From the NCBI GenBank assembly GCA_029259715.1, contig JAJDEP010000007.1:62001-126000 (forward strand): a DNA stretch of 64,000 bases, read 5' to 3'. Shown here piece by piece: positions 44,979 to 56,804 of this stretch. This stretch comes from Planctomycetota bacterium. GTDB taxonomy: Bacteria; Planctomycetota; B15-G4. Position numbers and translations under genes: made by a program. A model generated the notes under the pieces. That model saw only the letters and a program-made list of their open reading frames with translations. It was not told the origin of the DNA and made no database searches. The first letter of the stretch is position 1, and each line of letters opens with the position of its first letter.

Positions 44979-45506
44979 ATGTTCAGAAGCTGCGATCGCT
45001 GCGAGAACCCCGCCACCGTCCACCTGACGGAGATCAAGGGCGGCAAGAAGACCGAGCGGCACCTGTGCGAGAAGTGCGCGCGGGCGCTGCACGTTCCTCA
45101 GGCGAGCAAGGAGCTGGCCAAGCTGCTCAAGAGCTTCGGCCCGGCCGAGGCGCTGTCCCAGTCGAAGCTGCGCAGCGACCGGACCTGCCCCGAGTGCGGC
45201 ATGACCTTCGCCGAATTCCGACAACACGGCCGCTTCGGCTGCCCGAAGGACTACGAGATCTTCGGCGAGGAGGTCGAGCGCCTGCTCAAGCGCATCCACG
45301 GGCAGGACCGCTACACCGGCCTGGCCCCCGACGGCCAGCGGATCGTGAACGGCGAGCTGATGGACGAGCTGGCCCAGACCCGCGAGGCCTTGCGACACGC
45401 CATCGAGTCGGAGGACTACGAGGAGGCAGCCCGCCTGCGCGACGTCATCCGCCGCATCGATGCCGACGCCCCGGACCTCACGGCCCCGGGCGAGGGGAAC
45501 AACTAG
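44979..45506 (+). CDS. mcsA: McsA-like zinc protein with UVR motif
   Basis: Activator of the McsB protein-arginine kinase. The 175-residue protein has paired zinc cysteines CDRC (residues 5-8) and CEKC near the N-terminus, then CPEC with FGCPKDYEIF in the middle. This is the two-ribbon McsA pattern. A C-terminal UVR motif (LRHAIESEDYEEAARLRDVI) resembles the segment in ClpC. It lies between murD and mcsB in a row that continues to clpC, the order known from Firmicutes. Confidence 0.93.
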   Translation: MFRSCDRCENPATVHLTEIKGGKKTERHLCEKCARALHVPQASKELAKLLKSFGPAEALSQSKLRSDRTCPECGMTFAEFRQHGRFGCPKDYEIFGEEVERLLKRIHGQDRYTGLAPDGQRIVNGELMDELAQTREALRHAIESEDYEEAARLRDVIRRIDADAPDLTAPGEGNN

Positions 45507-45508
45507 CG

Positions 45509-46582
45509 GTGAGCGAGCCGGCCGCCGAATTGCCGTCGCTGTGGCTGCTCGAGCCGGGGCCCGAGCAGGACGTGGTGGTGTCCTCACGCATGCGCCTGGC
45601 GCGCAACATCGACGGCTACCACTTCCGCTCGCGCTTCCGCGAGGGGGAGGCGCTCAAGCTCGAACAACACCTCTCGGGTCTGCTGGGGGAGGTCGACCAG
45701 GGGCTGCGCTACGTCTCCCTCGAGTCGATCACGCCCGCGCTGCGGGAAGTCCTGTTCGAGCGCCACGTGGTCAGCCACGAGCACGTGGCCGGGTCTCAGC
45801 CCCGAGGCGTGGCCTTCAGCGAAGACGGCACCACCAGCGTCATGATCAACGAGGAGGACCACCTGCGCCTGCAGGTCTTCGGATCGGGTCTCGACCTCGA
45901 ATCGCTGGGCAACAAGATCGGCGCCCTCGACCGCTCGCTCTCCGAGCGCGTCACCTACTGCTTCGCGCCGCGTTTCGGCTACCTGACGTCGTGCCCCACG
46001 AACACGGGCACCGGACTGCGCGTCTCGGTGATGCTCCACCTGCCCGCCCTGGCCTTCAAGCCGGAGGAGGGCAAGCCCATCGAGCAGGGCATCATCAAGG
46101 TCCACAACGCCGCTCAGAAACTCGGCCTCGCGGTGCGCGGCATGCACGGCGAGAGCAGCCGCGCCGAAGGCGATTTCTACCAGCTCAGCAACCAGGTCAC
46201 GCTGGGCCGCTCGCCCGAACAGGCGGTCGAGGACCTGCAGTCGGCCCTGCCGCAGGTCATCAGCTATGAGCGGCAGATGCGGGACATCCTGTTCAAGGAC
46301 GACCGGCCGCGCATCGAGGACATCGTGTGGCGGGCCTGGGCGACGCTCACCCACGCGCGGCGGATGGCCTCGGCGGAGGCCCTCAGCCACCTTTCCTCAC
46401 TGCGCCTGGGCGTGTGCCTCGAGATCATCGATTCGGTGACGATTCCCACGCTGCACGGCCTGATGGTCTCGATGCGGCCGGGCCACCTGCAACACAAGGC
46501 CGGCCGTGAGCTGCAGCCGCAGGAGAGGGACGTTGTCAGGGCGGACCTCATCCGGGATACACTCTCTCGCGACCGGTGCTAA
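45509..46582 (+). CDS. mcsB: Protein-arginine kinase McsB
   Basis: Phosphorylates arginine residues on misfolded proteins to mark them for ClpC-ClpP. The phosphagen-kinase fold is shown by SSRMRLARNIDGYHF near residue 24, SCPTNTGTGLR and the loop RGMHGESSRAEG. The C-terminus has RDVVRA, matching the RDxxRA phospho-arginine pocket described for McsB. The 357-residue length is normal. GTG at 45509 starts 2 bases after the mcsA stop, with GAGGGG nearby. ClpC follows, and no ClpP or CtsR gene is in the window. Confidence 0.94.
   Translation: MSEPAAELPSLWLLEPGPEQDVVVSSRMRLARNIDGYHFRSRFREGEALKLEQHLSGLLGEVDQGLRYVSLESITPALREVLFERHVVSHEHVAGSQPRGVAFSEDGTTSVMINEEDHLRLQVFGSGLDLESLGNKIGALDRSLSERVTYCFAPRFGYLTSCPTNTGTGLRVSVMLHLPALAFKPEEGKPIEQGIIKVHNAAQKLGLAVRGMHGESSRAEGDFYQLSNQVTLGRSPEQAVEDLQSALPQVISYERQMRDILFKDDRPRIEDIVWRAWATLTHARRMASAEALSHLSSLRLGVCLEIIDSVTIPTLHGLMVSMRPGHLQHKAGRELQPQERDVVRADLIRDTLSRDRC
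46533..46563 (+). promoter_or_regulatory. Candidate internal promoter for clpC
   Basis: TTGTCA (46533-46538, five of six) and TACACT (46558-46563, four of six) lie in the 3' end of mcsB with a 19-base spacer, a little long. Transcription would begin near 46570, giving a leader of about 150 bases before clpC. No CIRCE or CtsR operator is visible. Confidence 0.35.
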
Positions 46583-46720
46583 TCATCCCCGGACCCACTG
46601 CCGGGTTCGCCCGTAAGGCCGCCTTTGGGCCGCAGGGCTCCAGAATCCGGCCGAGGGTGACGATGGTGATGGAGGGCCCCGGTGCCTCCTCCGCCCCCCG
46701 ATCTCGGACGACCGACACCC

Positions 46721-49239
<2,519 letters not shown>

Positions 49240-49240
<1 letters not shown>

Positions 49241-50232
49241 TGCGGGCCGCGATGGTCGCCATCGCGGGCTTTCTCTTGGCAGGACCGGTGCTGGCGGGAT
49301 GGTTCCCGCCGGCCGTTCCCCAGGAGGCGGCCGCCCCGACGCCGGCTTCCGCGGGCGATGCTGCTGGTGACGCTGGGGGTGATGCCGTTGATGCGGCGGA
49401 CCCCGACCCCGCGAGAGCAGAAGATCCCTCGGCGAGCGCTGCGGCATCGAGCGCCGCGACGGCGCGCAAGGACGAGCGCGGCGGCAAGCGCTGGTTCGAG
49501 CGAGAGCCCCCGGACCCCGCGGCCCTGCGGGCGGCGCCCGGAGACTTCGAGGAGCTGCTCAGCGAGCACGGCCTCATGCTCGACCTGGCGGCGGGCACCG
49601 TCTCCATGCGCGGCGCCACGCTCCACGACCGGGAATCCCTCGGTTACCCGATCGAATACCTGATCGTCACCGAGCACGGGAAGACCCACGAAGCGGCGTT
49701 CCTGGTCAAGGCGCGCCCCTCGGTCCTCGACGCCTGCCTGCAGGCGCTGACCTTGCAGCCCGGCGCTCCGACGCAGGTTCTGCTCAAGGATCCGCTGCCG
49801 CCCGAAGCGAAGATCGCCTCGGGCGAGGTCTCACCGTGGGACGTGACCCAGGGTCACGGTCCCCTGGTGTCCATCGATGTCGACTGGATCGACGATGCGG
49901 GCGCGCGTCACACCAGCTCGCTCGATGGCCTGCTGATCGACATCCGCACCGGGCGGCCGCTGTCGGCGCCCGGCTGGATCTACGTGGGCAGCCGCAAGGG
50001 CGAGATCCGCCAGGGTCGCGAACTCGTCGAGGTGTTCATGGCCGACGTGGAGGGCAACGTCGCGGCCATCTACCTCGACGGTCACGGCACGAGCCTGTTC
50101 GAACGCAACTCGCTCGACGGCGTCGACGACGGCCTCTACACCATCAACCCCGACCTCATGCCCGCGCGCAATTCACCGGTGACGGTGACCTTCAAGGCGC
50201 TGGGCGGGCGGGTCGACCCCCGGGACGGCTGA
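49240..50232 (+). CDS. Secreted YdjY-like domain protein
   Basis: A 330-residue exported protein. The signal peptide (RAAMVAIAGFLLAGPVLA) is followed by an Ala/Asp/Pro-rich stretch of about 60 residues. From about 110, the segment LDLAAGTVSMRGA to EYLIVTEHGKTHEAAFLV, then LDACLQALTLQPG, matches the YdjY-type beta domain. The rest is beta-rich with acidic loops. ATG at 49240 overlaps the clpC stop as TGATG; GTG at 49237 is the alternative. It may ride on the clpC message. The biological role is unknown. Confidence 0.72.
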
Positions 50233-50726
50233 AGTCGGCCCGAAGGGGGGAGCAGACTCCGAAGGCGGGAAATGACGGGGCCCGCCCGGGCGGGGACGCG
50301 GCCAGCGACACCCGGAAACCTCCGGCGAGAAACCCGACCGTGGGCAGGTGTGGCCCCCCTGCCTGCGGCCCTTGCTCGGACGAGCCCCGTGGTCAGACGA
50401 CGAGCCTCTGCGTCGACGCCTGACCCGACACTGCAACGGCGACCGCGTCCGAACAGGACGACGCACGAGGAGCGCCCGACGGCACGAGCAAAGGGCCGAC
50501 GGCCCCGAAGCGGAGCCGCCGACCACATGCTCTCTCTCTCGAGCCCGCGGGGCTCCCCCCGGCAGGCCCTTCTCCCAGTCTTCGGTTCCAAGACACCGCC
50601 GGGGGCCGGGGATCACCGGGGTCGGCCGGGAATCGGTGAAATTCGGGAGTTCATGGACCACGTCTGGATTCGTGAGGCCCCGAACGGTTGGAATGCGGGG
50701 TCGAACCCCCACCCTGGAGCAGCCCG
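50233..50726. other. Gene-free region between the YdjY-like and CBS genes
   Basis: This 494-base stretch has no convincing gene: its open frames are Arg/Pro-rich and lack codon bias. I noted the perfect 14-base palindrome CCCGCCCGGGCGGG at 50281-50294, a hairpin GGGGT-CGA-ACCCC at 50697-50709, and a less GC-rich patch near 50631-50690 that may hold the CBS promoter. Landmarks of RNase P, tmRNA and SRP RNA were sought and not found. Confidence 0.6.
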
Positions 50727-51443
50727 ATGAAGGTCGCCGACCTGATGACCCGCGACGCGAAGACCTGCGTCCCGTCCGACACCCTCGATCGCACCGCGCA
50801 CATCATGCTGGCCCACGACTGTGGCTGCGTGCCGGTGATCGATGGCGAGCAGCGTCCCGTCGGCATCATCACGGACCGCGACGTGGCCATGGCCGCCTTC
50901 GTCAGCGGTCGCCCGCTCCACGACATCGACATCGAGCGCACCATGACCGGCCGGCTCGTGACCTGCCGCTCGACGGACTCGGTGGAGTCGGTGCGCAAGG
51001 TGATGGGCAAGGAGCAGGTGCGACGCCTGCCCGTCGTGAACGCCGACGGCCGCCTCGAGGGCATCGTCTCTCTCAGCGACCTGACTCAGGCGGCCGGCAG
51101 TGAGCGCAGTCCGGCCACCCGCCGGAAGGAGTCCCTCGCCGTGTTCGAGACGCTCGGTGTCGTGTCGCGTCCGCGCGATGAGAAGTACTTCGAGCGCTTC
51201 ACGACGAAGAGCAAGACGGCGACGCGCCGCAAGACCGCCAAGACCGCCAAGGCGGCCAAGGCGGCGAGCGGGAAGCCGGCGAGCACCAGGACCCCCGCCA
51301 AGCGTTCGCACAAGGTGGTCGCCAAGACCGCGACGAAGGCGAAGCGCAAGGCGTCGACGAAGTCGGCGTCAAAGGCGACCGGCAAGTCGGCGGCCAAGCG
51401 CAAGAGCGCCTCGGCCTCCCGCAAGCGGAGCGCCAAGCGCTGA
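50727..51443 (+). CDS. CBS-domain protein with histone-like basic tail
   Basis: A 238-residue cytoplasmic protein. Residues 1-125 are a tandem CBS pair (VADLMTRDAKTCVPSDTL, PVGIITDRDVAMAAF, GRLEGIVSLSDLTQA), which usually binds adenosyl nucleotides. After a short bridge, about 80 residues are almost entirely Lys, Ala, Ser and Thr with KTAK- and KRKS-like repeats, as in histone H1-like bacterial proteins. The tail should bind DNA or RNA, so a nucleotide-sensing domain appears fused to a nucleic-acid-binding one. GGAG lies 8 bases before the ATG. Confidence 0.85.
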   Translation: MKVADLMTRDAKTCVPSDTLDRTAHIMLAHDCGCVPVIDGEQRPVGIITDRDVAMAAFVSGRPLHDIDIERTMTGRLVTCRSTDSVESVRKVMGKEQVRRLPVVNADGRLEGIVSLSDLTQAAGSERSPATRRKESLAVFETLGVVSRPRDEKYFERFTTKSKTATRRKTAKTAKAAKAASGKPASTRTPAKRSHKVVAKTATKAKRKASTKSASKATGKSAAKRKSASASRKRSAKR

Positions 51444-51460
51444 GCCTGCGAGGGTGACGA

Positions 51461-54226
51461 TCACAGCAGCTTGAAGGCGTCGTCCACCGGGCGCAGCGGA
51501 CGGTTGAGCCACAGCGGCCGCCGCAGCCCGCCGGGGCCGGGCGCGGGCCGGGCGAGCTTCAGCCACTCGGAGTAGATCTCCTTCGACTTGGCCGTGTCGA
51601 CGAAGACGTCGGCGAAGCGGTCGTCGGAGCGGGCCGGCTCGACGCGCACCTTCTGGTGCCAGCAGTGCATGCCGCTGACCGGGTCGGGTTGCACGGGGAA
51701 GGTCAGGTTCTGGTTGACGCCCACCTCCTGCCACCAGACCCGGGACGAGTCGGGGTCGGAGGAGTCGAAGGGCCCGACGCTGGACTTGTTGCGGAAGAAG
51801 AAGCGCCCGTCCTTGCGCTTGATGTCCACCAGGGTCGAGCCGAGCTTCGTGCCGCCTACCTCGCGGTGCATGCGCCAGCGCCCGGTGTGATGGCTGCACG
51901 CCACGACGCCGGGGTGGATGCCCTCGGTGACCCACACGCGCGGCACGAACCAGCCGATGCCGGTGAGCACCCGCGCCAGCCCGCCGTTGACCAGGCCGAG
52001 CTTGGCGGCATCGTCGGGGTGGACCCAGAGCGGGTTGGTGTGGGAGATCTCCTGCAGCCACTTGCTGTTGGCCGAGCGGGTGTGGATCAACGTCGGCACG
52101 CGGAACGTCGGCAGCAGCGCCCGCTCCCCGGCCTCGAGGTCGAGCGCCCCGTGGTGCACCTGCGACGGCGCATAGGTGGGCACCGCGTGCTCGGGGAAGC
52201 CCCACTCCGAGAGGGTCGAGCTGAAGAACTCGAGCAGCTTGCTGGGCGTGCCCCAGCCGGCCTTGCGCTCGGACGACCCGACGTCGACGCCCGGCGCGGC
52301 GGCGTCGCGGTCGGCCTCGTAACGCCGCTGCCCGGCATAGGGCAGGGCGTAGGCGCCGTAGGCCTTCATGTATTCGAGCGGCGACTTGCCCTCGGCGGCC
52401 GCGGCTTCCGGCAGCCCGGGCACGCCGTGATCGAACAGGTCGGCGAAGTACTCGTCGCTGCTGATGGGCTCGCCCGGCCGCTGCTTGCTCTCGAACCACT
52501 GGCGGATGCCGCGCGAGCCGTCGGGGTCGATGCGCCAGGTCAGCGCGATCCAGAACTCGGCCTCCTCCCAGACCTCGCCGGGGTTGGTGCCGAGGGTCGA
52601 GTCGGGGGCGGGCTCGCCGGTCGCGGCGTTCTCCAGCCGTTGGAACTCGCGCAGCACGGGCTGGCGGAAGCCGATCCACGAGCCCGCGTGGGTCTCCTGG
52701 CTCATCACGTCGTGGCGCTCGGGGCCCATCCCCATGGGCAGCACGTAGTCGGCCCACTGAGCCGTCTCATTCCACGTCGGCGTGAGGGCCACGTGACAAC
52801 CGATGCGACCCTCCTGCTCGAACATCTCGATCCACGAGCAGCCGTCGGGGTTGGTCCAGACCGGGTTGTAGACCCGGGTGAAGTACACGTCGATCTTGCT
52901 GTCCTGTTCGCGCAGCAGGTGCGGCAGCAGGAAGCTCATCTCGTAGTGCGCGAGCGGGTACTCCTTGGGCCAGTGCCGCTCATTCCAGCGCGTGATGGGC
53001 GGCGGGTTCTCGCTCGGCTTGGGCACGAACTTGTCCCAGCTGTTGGGGTTCACGCCGCCCGGCGTGCCGATGCTGCCCGAGAGGGTGTGCAGCAGCATGA
53101 GCGCGCGGGCCACTTCCCAGCCCCACAGGTGACCGCTGGCCGCGCCGCGCCACAGGTGGCTGGTGAAGTGGCTGCTGGCGTCGGCGATCTGGTCGGCGAG
53201 CCACTTGGTCGTGCCCGGCGCCACCTTGCACTCGTAGGTGACGTACTCGTCGGTGTAGCGCTCGTACTTGTTCTTGAGCACTTCGATGAAGCGCTCGAAC
53301 GTGCCCGGCCCGTCGCGGTCGCAGGCGGCCAGCGAGTCCTTCCAGTTCACCCAGCGCTGCATGAAGGCCGCGTCGAAGCGGTTGGAGTGGAGCAGCTCGC
53401 GCGCGACGCCCAGCAGCAGCGCGGCCTCGCTGCCCGGCCAGGTCGAGAGCCACCTGTCGGCGTGGGTGGCCGTGTTGCTTAGCCGCGTGTCGACGACGGC
53501 GATGGTGCAGCCGCGCTCCTTGGCCTCGATGATGCGCTGGGCGTGAGGGTTGAAGTAGTGGCCCGTCTCGAGGTGCGCCGAGAGCAACAGCGCGAACTTG
53601 GCCTCGCTGTAGTCGGGCGATGGGCGGTCGAAGCCCGCCCACAGGGCGAATCCCGTGCGTGCCGAGGCGCTGCACACGTTGGTGTGGCTGTTGTGCCCGT
53701 CGATGCCCCAGGCCTGCAGCATGCGCAGGACGAAGTTGTCCTCACCCGGGCGGCCCACGTGGTAGACGACCTCGTCCTGGCGTCCCTCGCCGAAGGCCTT
53801 GCCGATGCGGCCGCCGATGTCGTCGAGGGCCTCCTCCCAGCTGACCTCCTTGAAGCGCCCCGAGCCGCGCGGGCCGTCGCGCTTGAGCGGCTTGAGGATG
53901 CGCTCGGGGTCTTCGACCTGGTTGATGGTGGCCGGTCCCTTGGCGCAGGTGCGGCCGCGGCTGCCCGGGTGCACCGGGTTGCCCTCGAACTTCTCCAGCT
54001 CGCCGGACGACTTGTCGACGAAGGCGAGCAGCCCGCAGGCCGACTCGCAGTTGAAGCAGATGGTGGGGATGCAGCGGTAATGCTTCTCGACGACACGGGG
54101 CCAGGCCGTCGCGTCGTTCTCGACCCAGTCGTCCCAGTGCGCGGGCGGCGGGCCCACGGCCAGGTCCCACGGGGACTCGCGGCCGGCTTGCGCGGTGGGT
54201 CGGGTCTCGGTGCCTTCGGTGGTCAT
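51461..54226 (-). CDS. Molybdopterin oxidoreductase catalytic subunit (CISM family, probably cytoplasm-facing)
   Basis: A 921-residue molybdenum (bis-MGD) enzyme. The N-terminal [4Fe-4S] site has Cys57, Cys60, Cys64 and Cys94 (CFNCESACG, RTCAKGP). HTNVCSAS (Cys185) is the likely Mo ligand, as in Psr/Phs-type enzymes. Molybdopterin-binding segments run to the C-terminal dinucleotide-binding domain (SGMHCWHQKVRVEP). There is no twin-arginine signal, so it should stay in the cytoplasm, as in sulfite dehydrogenase SoeA. Substrate (sulfite, polysulfide, thiosulfate or another) is unknown. The FeS-NrfD gene lies just upstream, 34 bases away. Confidence 0.87.
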   Translation of the reverse strand: MTTEGTETRPTAQAGRESPWDLAVGPPPAHWDDWVENDATAWPRVVEKHYRCIPTICFNCESACGLLAFVDKSSGELEKFEGNPVHPGSRGRTCAKGPATINQVEDPERILKPLKRDGPRGSGRFKEVSWEEALDDIGGRIGKAFGEGRQDEVVYHVGRPGEDNFVLRMLQAWGIDGHNSHTNVCSASARTGFALWAGFDRPSPDYSEAKFALLLSAHLETGHYFNPHAQRIIEAKERGCTIAVVDTRLSNTATHADRWLSTWPGSEAALLLGVARELLHSNRFDAAFMQRWVNWKDSLAACDRDGPGTFERFIEVLKNKYERYTDEYVTYECKVAPGTTKWLADQIADASSHFTSHLWRGAASGHLWGWEVARALMLLHTLSGSIGTPGGVNPNSWDKFVPKPSENPPPITRWNERHWPKEYPLAHYEMSFLLPHLLREQDSKIDVYFTRVYNPVWTNPDGCSWIEMFEQEGRIGCHVALTPTWNETAQWADYVLPMGMGPERHDVMSQETHAGSWIGFRQPVLREFQRLENAATGEPAPDSTLGTNPGEVWEEAEFWIALTWRIDPDGSRGIRQWFESKQRPGEPISSDEYFADLFDHGVPGLPEAAAAEGKSPLEYMKAYGAYALPYAGQRRYEADRDAAAPGVDVGSSERKAGWGTPSKLLEFFSSTLSEWGFPEHAVPTYAPSQVHHGALDLEAGERALLPTFRVPTLIHTRSANSKWLQEISHTNPLWVHPDDAAKLGLVNGGLARVLTGIGWFVPRVWVTEGIHPGVVACSHHTGRWRMHREVGGTKLGSTLVDIKRKDGRFFFRNKSSVGPFDSSDPDSSRVWWQEVGVNQNLTFPVQPDPVSGMHCWHQKVRVEPARSDDRFADVFVDTAKSKEIYSEWLKLARPAPGPGGLRRPLWLNRPLRPVDDAFKLL

Positions 54227-54260
54227 GGGTTCCGTGTCACGGGCGGTGTGCGGGGACGGC

Positions 54261-55838
54261 TCAACTGATCGGCAGGGCCTGGCCGGCCCGGACGAAGGCG
54301 TCTTCCTCGAACCAGAGGCCGACGAGGGCGGCGACGGCGGCGACCGGCGCGGTCCAGTCGGCGCCGGTGAGCAGCCCGACGCCGAGCAGCAGGATGGGCA
54401 GGACGGCGCCGAGGCCCACCCCCAGGCCCCAGTGGACGGCCGCGAAGGGGCCGTGGGAGAGCAGCCGCACGGCGCGGGCGTACTCGGCGTGACGTCCCTC
54501 GGGGGCGCCGCGCCCTTCGGTGAGCATGAACAGGAGGTGCAGGTTCGCGCCCACCAGCAGCAGCAGCTCGAGCAGGCGTCCCGTGCCGAAGTCGCTCATG
54601 GCGACGCGCAGCAACAACAACGCGGCGGCGCCGGCGACCAGGGCCTGCACCATGAGGTGCAGCCACAGTCCGCGGCGCATCCAGAGCACGCGGCCCTTGG
54701 CCTGGGCGAAGAGCCAGCCGGTGTAGCCCGCCGACAGGGCGCCGAGGACGATGGTCGCGACCTGCAGCGGCCAGGCCAACGCGCCCGCAGGCCGCACCTC
54801 GGCGAAGCCCAGACCGAGCCACAGGGTGAGCAGCATGCCGTAGCCCATGAGGATGAAGCTGCCCTTGGCGAGCCAGCTGTCCATGTTGGGGCGCAGCAGG
54901 ATCTTGAGGAAGCGCTCGGGTCGCTTGAGGTCGGCGACGAGGAGCACCATGGTCACGGCCAGGGCCAGCAGGGCCGCCAGCGGGACAGCCACGGCCGCCG
55001 GGCTCGCGGCGGCCGCCTCGCCGGCCCAGGGCAGCAGCAGCCCGGCGCCGGCCATGAAGCAGCCCGCGGCCACCGACTTGAAGAACAGGTAGCCGGTGAT
55101 GGCCGAGCCCCAGAGGATGTCGCGGGGCACGTCGTAGACCGTGCGCGCCGTGCTCACCGCTCCCTTGCGCTGCTGGCTCTCGCGGGCCTTGTCCTCCAGG
55201 GCCTCGAACATCTGCGCGTCGAGGCGCACGCCGTCGGGGTGGGTGGCCCAGATGGAGCCGCCGGAGAGGTTGGTGAGCGACGGGTCGAGCCCGGCAGGGG
55301 CCGCGTCGCGGTAGAGCACGTTGGGCCCCGTGCCCGCCTCGGTCTTGCGCGCCGAGAGCTCCCCGCTCGCCTTGAGCTTCGAGACCGCGCTGTTCGGGTC
55401 GTGGAAGTCGCCCGGGATGATCGCCTCGGTGGGGCACACGACGGCGCAGGCCGGTGCGAGCCCGATGCTCGTGCGGTGCGCGCAGAAGTGGCACTTCTGC
55501 GCCGTGCCCTGCTCGGGATGGATGTACAGCGCGTCGTAGGGGCAGGCCTGCATGCAGGCCTTGCAGCCGATGCACACCGACGGGTCGATGTCGACGATGC
55601 CGTCGTTGCGCTTGTCGAGGGCGGTCACCGGGCAGATGGTGATGCACGGCGCGTCGGTGCACTGGTTGCAGCGCAGCACCGCGAAGTCCCGCTTCACCTC
55701 GGGGAAGGTGCCCGACTCGGTGTATTTCACCCAGGTCCGGAACGACCCGAGGGGGACGTCGTTCTCCGACTTGCAGGCCACCGTGCAGGCGTGGCAGCCG
55801 ATGCAGCGCGAGTGGTCGATGACGAAACCGAGCTGCAA
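54261..55838 (-). CDS. Fused 4Fe-4S ferredoxin and NrfD/DmsC-like membrane subunit
   Basis: A 525-residue protein combining the electron-transfer and membrane subunits of a CISM enzyme. Residues 1-170 have four cysteine clusters (CIGCHACTVAC, CNQCTDAPCITICP, CIGCKACMQACP, CHFC with CAVVCP), enough for four [4Fe-4S] centres. From about 240, eight or so transmembrane helices form an NrfD/DmsC-type quinone-interacting unit. No signal peptide is present, so the ferredoxin part faces the cytoplasm. It is encoded just upstream of the catalytic subunit and should pass electrons between it and the quinone pool. Confidence 0.87.
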   Translation of the reverse strand: MQLGFVIDHSRCIGCHACTVACKSENDVPLGSFRTWVKYTESGTFPEVKRDFAVLRCNQCTDAPCITICPVTALDKRNDGIVDIDPSVCIGCKACMQACPYDALYIHPEQGTAQKCHFCAHRTSIGLAPACAVVCPTEAIIPGDFHDPNSAVSKLKASGELSARKTEAGTGPNVLYRDAAPAGLDPSLTNLSGGSIWATHPDGVRLDAQMFEALEDKARESQQRKGAVSTARTVYDVPRDILWGSAITGYLFFKSVAAGCFMAGAGLLLPWAGEAAAASPAAVAVPLAALLALAVTMVLLVADLKRPERFLKILLRPNMDSWLAKGSFILMGYGMLLTLWLGLGFAEVRPAGALAWPLQVATIVLGALSAGYTGWLFAQAKGRVLWMRRGLWLHLMVQALVAGAAALLLLRVAMSDFGTGRLLELLLLVGANLHLLFMLTEGRGAPEGRHAEYARAVRLLSHGPFAAVHWGLGVGLGAVLPILLLGVGLLTGADWTAPVAAVAALVGLWFEEDAFVRAGQALPIS

Positions 55839-55888
55839 GTCCGTTTCCCTCGAGGGCGATCCGCGGAGGCCGCCGCGATCAGGCGCCG

Positions 55889-55894
55889 AGACTA
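55889..55894 (-). promoter_or_regulatory. -10-like element of the FeS-NrfD operon
   Basis: Minus-strand TAGTCT in GGTTAGTCTCGG, about 50 bases before the ATG at 55838, with no clear -35. A plus-strand TAAAAT at 55909-55914 is a comparable candidate for the divergent gene at 56012. Confidence 0.35.
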
Positions 55895-56011
55895 ACCGAG
55901 ACCGGCGTTAAAATCCCCCACGCACGGATCCCAACGAAGCGTCCTGAGAGTGCCGCCCACGAGGGCGCACGAAACAGGCCACTTTGTCGTCGGGACCCCA
56001 GGGAGTGAGTG

Positions 56012-56749
56012 ATGGCTCGGATCTTGAAGGTGTTGTTCGGTGTCCTGGCGGTGGTGGTCTTGCTGGGCCTGACGGTGAACCTGTTGGCCACGCCCCTCGA
56101 CGAGCTGCCCCCGGTCGACCCGGCCTTGCTGATCACCATGCCCGACGGGAGCGAGCAACCCCTGGGTGAGCTGCTGGCGCGCAGCGAAACGCCGCAGCGC
56201 TCGAGCTCGTCGCGGGTCGATGTCGACTGGGAGACCCTCGACACCCGCGTTGACGTCGAGCTGGCCCTGGTCGAGGGTGGGGATGCCGATGACGTGACGG
56301 GCGCCACCGAGGTGCCGCCGGAGCAGGTCGCCGGGGAATTGGAGCGGTCCGGCATCGTCGACGAGAACGGCGAGCTCCTCGTCGAGTGGGATGCCGGCAC
56401 GGCGCTCAGCGCCGACGACCTGCGCGAGAAGATCCTGCTCTCCTACCAGAAGCGCTGGGAGAAGAACCCGCCCGACGCCACCGACGTCTACGAGATGGCC
56501 GAGTACGAGCACTGGAACGGCCGGCCCGAGCAGGCCATCGCACTGTACCGCTCGGTGCCCAAGGACCACCACAGCTACGCCCGGGCCCAGCGCCACATCG
56601 GCTGGAAGCTCTACACCAAGGAGCTCGACGACCCGCGCCGGGGCATCGCCTTCGTGAACGCGTCGGTGAAGGCCGACCCGTTCGACGGCAACGCCTGGGA
56701 GGACCTCGTGCGTGTGTATGCCGCCGGCATCGGCCTGCCCGTCGACTGA
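56012..56749 (+). CDS. Membrane-anchored TPR-like protein
   Basis: A 245-residue protein with one N-terminal hydrophobic helix (ILKVLFGVLAVVVLLGLTVNLL) that anchors it or acts as a signal. An acidic middle part follows. The last 100 residues are helical with a tetratricopeptide feel: YEMAEYEHWNGRPEQAIALYR, then YARAQRHIGWKLY. GGGAG stands 6 bases before the ATG at 56012, better than GTG at 56009. It is divergent from the molybdenum operon. No enzyme motif is visible. Confidence 0.68.
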   Translation: MARILKVLFGVLAVVVLLGLTVNLLATPLDELPPVDPALLITMPDGSEQPLGELLARSETPQRSSSSRVDVDWETLDTRVDVELALVEGGDADDVTGATEVPPEQVAGELERSGIVDENGELLVEWDAGTALSADDLREKILLSYQKRWEKNPPDATDVYEMAEYEHWNGRPEQAIALYRSVPKDHHSYARAQRHIGWKLYTKELDDPRRGIAFVNASVKADPFDGNAWEDLVRVYAAGIGLPVD

Positions 56750-56804
56750 CCCCTCGGCGCGCGGGGCCCGACCGGCGTGAACGCCTCGGCGATTCCCGGC
56801 TGAG

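Noticed and set aside
50697-50709. A T-arm-like GGGGTCGAACCCC suggesting a tRNA or tmRNA end
   Set aside because: There is no matching acceptor stem, anticodon arm or CCA around it, and the loop has the wrong length.
50272-50730. A 152-codon frame in the gene-free region
   Set aside because: It is Arg/Pro/Ser-rich with no codon bias, domain or ribosome binding site, and it runs into the CBS gene start.
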